DNA from: Streptomyces sp. NBC_00286 | GTDB lineage: Bacteria; Actinomycetota; Actinomycetes; Streptomycetales; Streptomycetaceae | Assembly (NCBI RefSeq): GCF_036173125.1 | Contig: NZ_CP108054.1 | Coordinates: 4,278,001-4,342,000 of the forward strand | Direction of reading: 5' to 3' | Length of the DNA: 64,000 nt | Shown: piece by piece, positions 59,479 to 64,000 of the stretch | Numbering within the stretch: the stretch's first letter is position 1 | Layout of the letters: each line of letters begins with the position of its first letter | Position numbers and translations under genes: made by a program | The notes under the pieces: model-generated | What the model saw: the letters and a program-made list of their open reading frames with translations, nothing else | Told to the model about the DNA's origin: nothing | Databases searched by the model: none

Positions 59479-60636
59479 TCAGCCCTTCGGTTCCCTCGGC
59501 AGGCCGAGCACCCGCTCGGCGATGATGGTGCGCTGGATCTCGTCCGAGCCGCCGTAGATGGTGTCGGCCCGGCTGAACAGGAACAGGTGTTGCAGGGGGT
59601 CCAGTTCGTACGGTTCTGAAGGCGTCCAGTCCGCTGGACCGACCGTCGCCTCGGCGCCCCGTACCTGCATCGCCAGCTCCCCGAGCCGCTGATGCCAGCG
59701 ACCCCACAACAGCTTGGCGACACTGGGAGCCCCGGCGTCCGCAGTAGCCCCTGGTCCCCAACTGCCCAGCGTTCGCAACGCGTTCCACCGCATGGTCCGC
59801 AGCTCGGCCCACTGCCGCACCAGGCGATCGCGTACGACGGGATCGTCCGCAGCACCCGTCGAGACAGCCGTCTTCAGGACCCGCCCCAACTCCTGCGCGA
59901 AGCCCACCTGCTGGGCCAGCGTGGAGACGCCCCGCTCGAAGCCGAGCAGCCCCATCGCGACCCGCCAGCCCTGCCCCTCGCCGCCGACAACGTGCTCCAC
60001 GCGCGCGTGCGCCCCGTCGAAGAAGACCTCGTTGAACTCACTGGTCCCCGTCATCTGCCGGATCGGCCGCACCTCGATCCGCCCCGGCTGATCCATCGGA
60101 ACCAGCAGAAAGCTCAGCCCATGGTGCCGCCGCGACTCCGGATCGGTACGGGCCAGCACGAAGCACCAGTCCGCCTCATGGGCGAGGGAGGTCCAGATCT
60201 TCTGGCCGGTCACCAGGTACGAATCCCCGTCGCGTACGGCAGCGGTGCGCACCCCGGCTAGGTCCGACCCCGCCCCCGGCTCGCTGTAGCCCTGGCACCA
60301 CAGCTCCTCACCACGGGCGATCGGCGGCAGGAAGCGGCTCTTTTGTTCCTCGGAGCCGTGCGCGAGGAGCGTCGGGGCCAGCAGGTTCTCCCCGATGTGA
60401 CCGGACCGGGCGGGGGCGCGGGAGCGGGCGTACTCCTCGGCCCAGACGACCTGTTGGATGAGACTCGCGGTGCGGTTGCCGTATCCGCCGGCCTCCCAAC
60501 CGAGCCCGATCCAGCCGGCCCGGCCGAGCTCCCGCTCCCACTCGCGCCGGGCCGGGTCGCCGACAAGGTGCGTACGCAGCCAGGCTCGTACCTCACTTCG
60601 GAAGGCCTCGTCCTCGGCGCTGAACCCGAACTCCAT
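59479..60636 (-). CDS. Acyl-CoA dehydrogenase family protein, second copy
   Basis: 385 residues (MEFGFSAEDEAFRSEVRAWL). ACAD motifs: QGYSEPGAGSDLAGVRTAAV (FAD/substrate loop), SYLVTGQKIWTSLAHEADWC, GFERGVSTLAQQVGFAQEL, and a C-terminal IYGGSDEIQRTIIAERVLGL. The last motif contains the Glu-Ile-Gln region usual in ACADs; the catalytic base position is not clear. Middle gene of the operon controlled by the site at 61603. Probably dehydrogenates an acyl-CoA made by one of the ligases. Confidence 0.9.
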   Translation of the reverse strand: MEFGFSAEDEAFRSEVRAWLRTHLVGDPARREWERELGRAGWIGLGWEAGGYGNRTASLIQQVVWAEEYARSRAPARSGHIGENLLAPTLLAHGSEEQKSRFLPPIARGEELWCQGYSEPGAGSDLAGVRTAAVRDGDSYLVTGQKIWTSLAHEADWCFVLARTDPESRRHHGLSFLLVPMDQPGRIEVRPIRQMTGTSEFNEVFFDGAHARVEHVVGGEGQGWRVAMGLLGFERGVSTLAQQVGFAQELGRVLKTAVSTGAADDPVVRDRLVRQWAELRTMRWNALRTLGSWGPGATADAGAPSVAKLLWGRWHQRLGELAMQVRGAEATVGPADWTPSEPYELDPLQHLFLFSRADTIYGGSDEIQRTIIAERVLGLPREPKG

Positions 60637-60661
60637 ACGTCCGCAACCCCTTTGTGCGTTG

Positions 60662-61576
60662 TTATGCGTTCGGCCGTGTCTTCTCCGAAGCAGCTTTGGC
60701 CATCGCCTCCAACTGCTCCAGCATCGGCATCGGGTCCACGCCCACCGTCCCGGGCAGGAAGTCCGCGATCCGCTCCGGAGTCCAGGGCGTGCCCTCCGCA
60801 TACGCCGCCCTCAGCTCCCTCGGCTGCGCCCACACCGCGATCTTGGGTCCGGCGATCGTGTAGACCTGCCCCGTGATGCCCTCGTCGCGGGCGCGGGCCG
60901 ACAGCAGGTAGACGACCAGCGCGGCCACGTCCTCGGGTTCGCCGATTTCCTTGAGCTCCATGGGGACGTTCGCCGCCATGCGCGTACGGGCGACGGGTGC
61001 CACGGCGTTGGCGGTCACCCCGTATTTGTGCAGGCCGAGCGCGGCGCTCCGTACCAGCGAGATGATGCCGCCCTTCGCGGCGCTGTAGTTGGCCTGGGAG
61101 ACGGATCCCTGGTGGTTGCCGCTGGTGAAGCCGATCAGCGTGCCCGCGCCCTGTTTCCGCATCACCGCGGAGGCGGCACGGAAGACCGTGAAGGTGCCCT
61201 TCAGGTGGGTGGCGAGGACGGGGTCCCATTCCTCCTCGGACATGTTGAACAGCATCCGTTCGCGCAGGATCCCTGCCACGCAGACGACGCCGTCGAGCCG
61301 CCCGTACGACGACAGCGCGGTGTCGACGACCCGCTGTCCGCCCGCCATCGTGGAGATGTCGTCGGCGACGGCGACCGCGTCGCCCCCGGCCGTCAGGATC
61401 TCCTTCACCACGGAGTCCGCGATGTCGCTGGTCGGTGAACCGCCGTCCACGGAGACGCCGTAGTCGTTGACGACGACCCGCGCTCCCTCGGCGGCTGCCG
61501 CGAGCGCGACGGCGCGTCCGATGCCCCGCCCCGCTCCGGTCACGGCGACGACCTTGTCTGCCAAGAAGTTCCCCAC
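60662..61576 (-). CDS. Short-chain dehydrogenase/reductase, MFE-2/HSD17B4-like
   Basis: 304 residues. Cofactor loop VAVTGAGRGIGRAVALAAA (Gly14-Gly20), NAG-equivalent VVCVAGILRERMLFNM, catalytic Tyr-Lys in ANYSAAKGGIISLVRSAALG, Ser at GFTSGNHQ. The extended C-terminus (EGTPWTPERIADFLPG) is typical of SDRs related to the dehydrogenase domain of multifunctional enzyme 2 that oxidise 3-hydroxyacyl-CoAs. First gene of the operon SDR-ACAD-ADH; an operator lies 26 bp upstream. Confidence 0.9.
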   Translation of the reverse strand: MGNFLADKVVAVTGAGRGIGRAVALAAAAEGARVVVNDYGVSVDGGSPTSDIADSVVKEILTAGGDAVAVADDISTMAGGQRVVDTALSSYGRLDGVVCVAGILRERMLFNMSEEEWDPVLATHLKGTFTVFRAASAVMRKQGAGTLIGFTSGNHQGSVSQANYSAAKGGIISLVRSAALGLHKYGVTANAVAPVARTRMAANVPMELKEIGEPEDVAALVVYLLSARARDEGITGQVYTIAGPKIAVWAQPRELRAAYAEGTPWTPERIADFLPGTVGVDPMPMLEQLEAMAKAASEKTRPNA

Positions 61577-61602
61577 ACCGGCCCCTTCCCGTCCCGCAGT
61601 TT

Positions 61603-61651
61603 CTGACGGACCGTTAGATTTGGATTCCAGTGCGATTCTACGACCCGTCAG
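61603..61651. promoter_or_regulatory. Operator(s) between the SDR operon and the cyclase gene
   Basis: CTGACG-GAC-CGTTAG (61603-61617) has one mismatch to the common palindrome. A weaker relative, TCTACG-ACC-CGTCAG (61637-61651), keeps only the right half-site. They sit between divergent genes that start at 61576 and 61682 and may serve both. Promoter elements are not clear. Confidence 0.6.
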
Positions 61652-61681
61652 ATACCTGGCGACAAGCCCCGGGAGGCCCCG

Positions 61682-62608
61682 ATGTCACTGCCGGCCGAGT
61701 TCCATGACATCGCCAAGCGCGTGAACAACTGGGGGCGCTGGGGCGCCGACGACGAGATCGGCACGCTGAACCTGATCACCGACGAGGTCGTACGCGAAGC
61801 CGCCGCGACCGTCCGCACCGGCCGTCGCGTCCCGCTCACGCTCCCCCTCCAGCAGGACGGCGTGCAGACCGGGATGATCCCTGGGCGCGTCAACCCGCTG
61901 CACACCATGGTGCAGATCAACCAGGAGATCTTCGGTCCCGGCACGGTCGCCTGCAGCGATGACGCCGTGACGATGGGGCTGCAGGCGGCGACCCACTGGG
62001 ATGCGCTCAGCCATGTCTCACACTCGGGGAAGATCTACAACGGTCGTCCGGCCGACACCGTCACGGCGCACGCGGGCGCGGAGTTCAGCGGTATCGACAA
62101 GCCTCGGCACATCGTCTCGCGCGGCGTCCTGCTGGATGTGGCCCGCGCGCGGGGGACGGATCGCCTGGCGGGCGATCACGCGGTGACGCCGGAAGACCTG
62201 GAGGCGGCCGAGGAACTGGCGGGCACGCGGGTCCGCTCCGGTGACATCGTTCTCGTACGTACCGGGCAGGTCCAGCTCTATCTGGCGGGCGACAAGCATG
62301 CGTACGCGTATCCCTCGCCCGGGCTGTCCGTCCGTACTCCGGAGTGGTTTCACACGCGTGACGTCGCGGCGGTCGCGAATGACACCCTCACCTTTGAGGT
62401 GTTTCCTCCGGAAATAGAGGGGTTGTGGTTGCCTGTCCATGCCCTCGATCTCGTCGAGATGGGGATGCTTCAGGGGCAGAACTGGAATCTCGAAGAGTTG
62501 TCCACAGCCTGTGGACAAGAATCCAGCTATACGTTTCTACTGTCGGCGATGCCTGAACCGTTCGTCGGCGGTACGGGGACCCCTGTGGCGCCGGTCGCCA
62601 TCCTCTGA
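61682..62608 (+). CDS. Cyclase-family (kynurenine formamidase-like) hydrolase
   Basis: 308 residues. WGRWGADDEIGTLNLITDEV at the start is typical of the actinobacterial cyclase group. The metal motif GLQAATHWDALSHVSHSGKI corresponds to HxGTHxDxPxH in reduced form. Later: RSGDIVLVRTGQVQLYLAGD, GLWLPVHALDLVEMGMLQGQ. Family members are Mn/Zn hydrolases of amides, lactones or cyclic acids, so it could open a lactone or ring intermediate. GGGAGG precedes the ATG. Divergent from the SDR operon. Confidence 0.85.
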   Translation: MSLPAEFHDIAKRVNNWGRWGADDEIGTLNLITDEVVREAAATVRTGRRVPLTLPLQQDGVQTGMIPGRVNPLHTMVQINQEIFGPGTVACSDDAVTMGLQAATHWDALSHVSHSGKIYNGRPADTVTAHAGAEFSGIDKPRHIVSRGVLLDVARARGTDRLAGDHAVTPEDLEAAEELAGTRVRSGDIVLVRTGQVQLYLAGDKHAYAYPSPGLSVRTPEWFHTRDVAAVANDTLTFEVFPPEIEGLWLPVHALDLVEMGMLQGQNWNLEELSTACGQESSYTFLLSAMPEPFVGGTGTPVAPVAIL

Positions 62609-62820
62609 GCTCCCGATCCTCCGAGCTCCCACTCCTCTGAGTTCGCACCGATCCGGTGTCGTACTGATCGGCTGGCGGCGCGCTCCGCTGCCCCGAGCAC
62701 GGCACTGCGCGCCGCCATCCGGCTCCGGCGTACCCGCCCTGCCCCTCGGACGAACCCCGCTCGTGCGAGGACACCCCGTGGCCCTGTAGGAGCCGACGCC
62801 GAATTGCGACTCGCACTCGT

Positions 62821-62848
62821 CGAGGGTTCCCCGTCACCGGAACCCTCG
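62821..62848 (+). terminator. Inverted repeat downstream of the cyclase gene
   Basis: CGAGGGTTCC (62821-62830) pairs with GGAACCCTCG (62839-62848) around 8 bases. It lies 213 bp after the stop codon, so it may be a terminator or a protein site. The DNA 62609-62820 holds only short CTCCGAGCTCC repeats and no gene. Confidence 0.5.
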
Positions 62849-62949
62849 TCGTCCCCTCACGGCGAATCGCTGACCACAAGCGTGATCAAACGGACACGTC
62901 ACGTCAACACCTGGCCGGTGGTTCTGGAAGCACTCACCGGCGCACTCGG

Positions 62950-63395
62950 CTGCGCTGACCCTCCGCTGGGTGCGCGTTTGAGCCTGCGGGTTCGTTGTGG
63001 TTGTTCGCTCCCCCACTCTCGGCTGCTCCCCCACTCTCGGCTTCGCTCGAGCGGGGGGACCCCCATGAGCGGGGGCCCCCATCGCGGCGGAGCCGCAAAT
63101 GTCACAGCCCCGCGCCCCTGAAGGGCGCGATTCCGCACCGTGCTATGGATGGCGCGCCCTGCGTGCGCGTTGCCCGCCGTTGGAGGTGCGTTTCGACGCC
63201 GCGGGTCCGCTGCGGCTTGTCGCGCAATTCCCCGCGCCCCTAAAGGGGCGCTGGACCGCGCCGCTGCTTCGGATGGCGCGCCCTGGGTGCGCCTTGCCCA
63301 GCGCTGGATGCGCGCTCGACACTGCGGGTGCGTCGTGGCTGGTCGCGCAGTTCCCCGCGCCCCTGAAGGGGTCTGCGGCCCCCCTCAGGCGCGGC
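62950..63395. repeat. Mosaic of Streptomyces interspersed repeats
   Basis: About three and a half diverged copies of a 110-140 bp unit containing GGATGGCGCGCCCT, a GCGCGC-rich middle, GTCGCGCAGTTCCCCGCGCC and CCTGAAGGGG. A 38-bp element (63027-63064) identical to the one inside the hydratase gene at 53895 is embedded, with a partial copy before it (63008-63025). The right end runs up to the stop codon of the reverse ATP-binding gene. No coding signal. Confidence 0.75.
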
Positions 63396-63399
63396 TTTC

Positions 63400-63951
63400 T
63401 CAGACCGCCTCGTACGCCAAGTCCTCGTACGCCGACTTGCCGGCGCAGTACGCCCCCGCGCCGCCCTCGAACGTCGCAGGAGCCGTCTCGCATGTTGTCG
63501 TGGTCGTGCTGTGGGGCGAACTGCGGTCCACCTCGCACCAGATGCGTTTGCCTGCGCCCTCTGGGCTCCAGCCCCAGCGGTCGGCCAGGCCGTCCACCAG
63601 GGCCAGGCCGCGGCCGCCTGTTTCGTCGTTGTCGACGCAGCGGGGGCGTGGTGGGCGGGCGCTGGTGTCGGCCACCTCCAGGCGGACTGTGGCGGGGGCC
63701 TGGCCCGCAGTGCCGTCCCCCGCACCCGCGTCGGGCGCCGTGCCCGGCAGGGACAGGCGCAGTACGGCTGGACTTCCGGTGTGGACCACGGCGTTGGTGA
63801 CCAGTTCGGAGACGAGGAGGATCAGCGTCTCGGCCAGTGGCTCATCGACTCTTATGGCCGAGCCGGCAATCCGCGAACGGACCCATCTCCGGGCTCGCCC
63901 CACCTCTGCGGGGTCGGGCCGGATCTCCAGCTGCACTTGAAGCACCTGCAC
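63400..63951 (-). CDS. ATP-binding protein (anti-sigma-like HATPase), second copy
   Basis: 183 residues from GTG 63951. GHKL ATPase motifs: LLVSELVTNAVVHTGSPAVL (N box), VRLEVADTSARPP (G1), GGRGLALVDGLADRWG (G2), GKRIWCEVD. Same family as 6334-6711 but with a 40-residue C-terminal tail (Ser/Thr-rich, ending YEDLAYEAV) that is not conserved. Probable regulator of a sigma or anti-anti-sigma factor; partner unknown. The promoter should lie in the last 50 bp of the window. Confidence 0.86.
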   Translation of the reverse strand: MQVLQVQLEIRPDPAEVGRARRWVRSRIAGSAIRVDEPLAETLILLVSELVTNAVVHTGSPAVLRLSLPGTAPDAGAGDGTAGQAPATVRLEVADTSARPPRPRCVDNDETGGRGLALVDGLADRWGWSPEGAGKRIWCEVDRSSPHSTTTTTCETAPATFEGGAGAYCAGKSAYEDLAYEAV

Positions 63952-64000
63952 CGTTCACACCATCCGAACCGGCGGACACATCGCCTCGTGACCGAGGGCC

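Overview
The window is chromosomal DNA from a Streptomyces. The evidence is very high GC in third codon positions, frequent GTG starts and ATGA/GTGA stop-start overlaps, SARP regulators, an XRE/DUF5753 plus DUF397 set, anti-sigma-like HATPase proteins, F420-dependent enzyme families, and a recognisable afsK-afsR-afsS regulatory locus. No rRNA, tRNA, CRISPR array or intact insertion sequence was seen.

Layout. 1-5.6 kb: an F420-type LLM oxidoreductase (cut by the window edge) and an amidohydrolase, then divergent afsR with a small afsS-like gene carrying four DNQAPS repeats. 5.7-9.3 kb: a Doc/antitoxin pair, an ATP-binding regulator, an XRE regulator with two DUF397 genes, and a decayed DUF559 gene. 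9.4-13.6 kb: acyl-CoA ligase divergent from a thiolase/DUF35/enoyl-CoA hydratase operon, followed by about 850 bp of hairpin-rich repeats. 14.6-18.7 kb: afsK, a kbpA-like gene and a TetR regulator. 18.9-31.5 kb: acyl-CoA dehydrogenase, second thiolase, two-component system, small oxidoreductases, acetyltransferases, a DUF35/DoxX operon and a flavin monooxygenase. 31.5-51 kb: an accessory region with copper and heavy-metal genes (CDF exporter, CopC, CtaG/CopD, DsbA, YcnI, CopC-CopD fusion, CcdA) mixed with many broken genes (ICMT, MFS, TetR, DUF305, and a mercury-resistance-like MerR/transporter/YnfA/TauE set in which four of five genes have frame breaks). 51-62.6 kb: acyl-CoA synthetase, enoyl-CoA hydratase, flavin reductase, a TA pair with a nonsense-mutated VapC, an MFS transporter, a GlxA-type regulator, an ADH/ACAD/SDR operon and a cyclase-family hydrolase. 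62.6-64 kb: Streptomyces interspersed repeats and a second ATP-binding regulator.

How the genes work together. The CoA-ester genes are scattered over 60 kb, but at least eight of their transcription units carry the same 15-bp palindrome, CTGACG-NNN-CGTCAG, just upstream of the start codon. Ten copies are visible, four of them perfect. They would form one regulon: ligase, two ACADs, two hydratases, SDR, two SCP-x-like thiolases, two DUF35 proteins, flavin reductase, LLM oxidoreductase, amidohydrolase and cyclase. This looks like a beta-oxidation/retro-aldol pathway for an unidentified, possibly terpenoid or steroid-like, substrate. The regulator is not proven; the TetR gene at 18.1 kb is one candidate.
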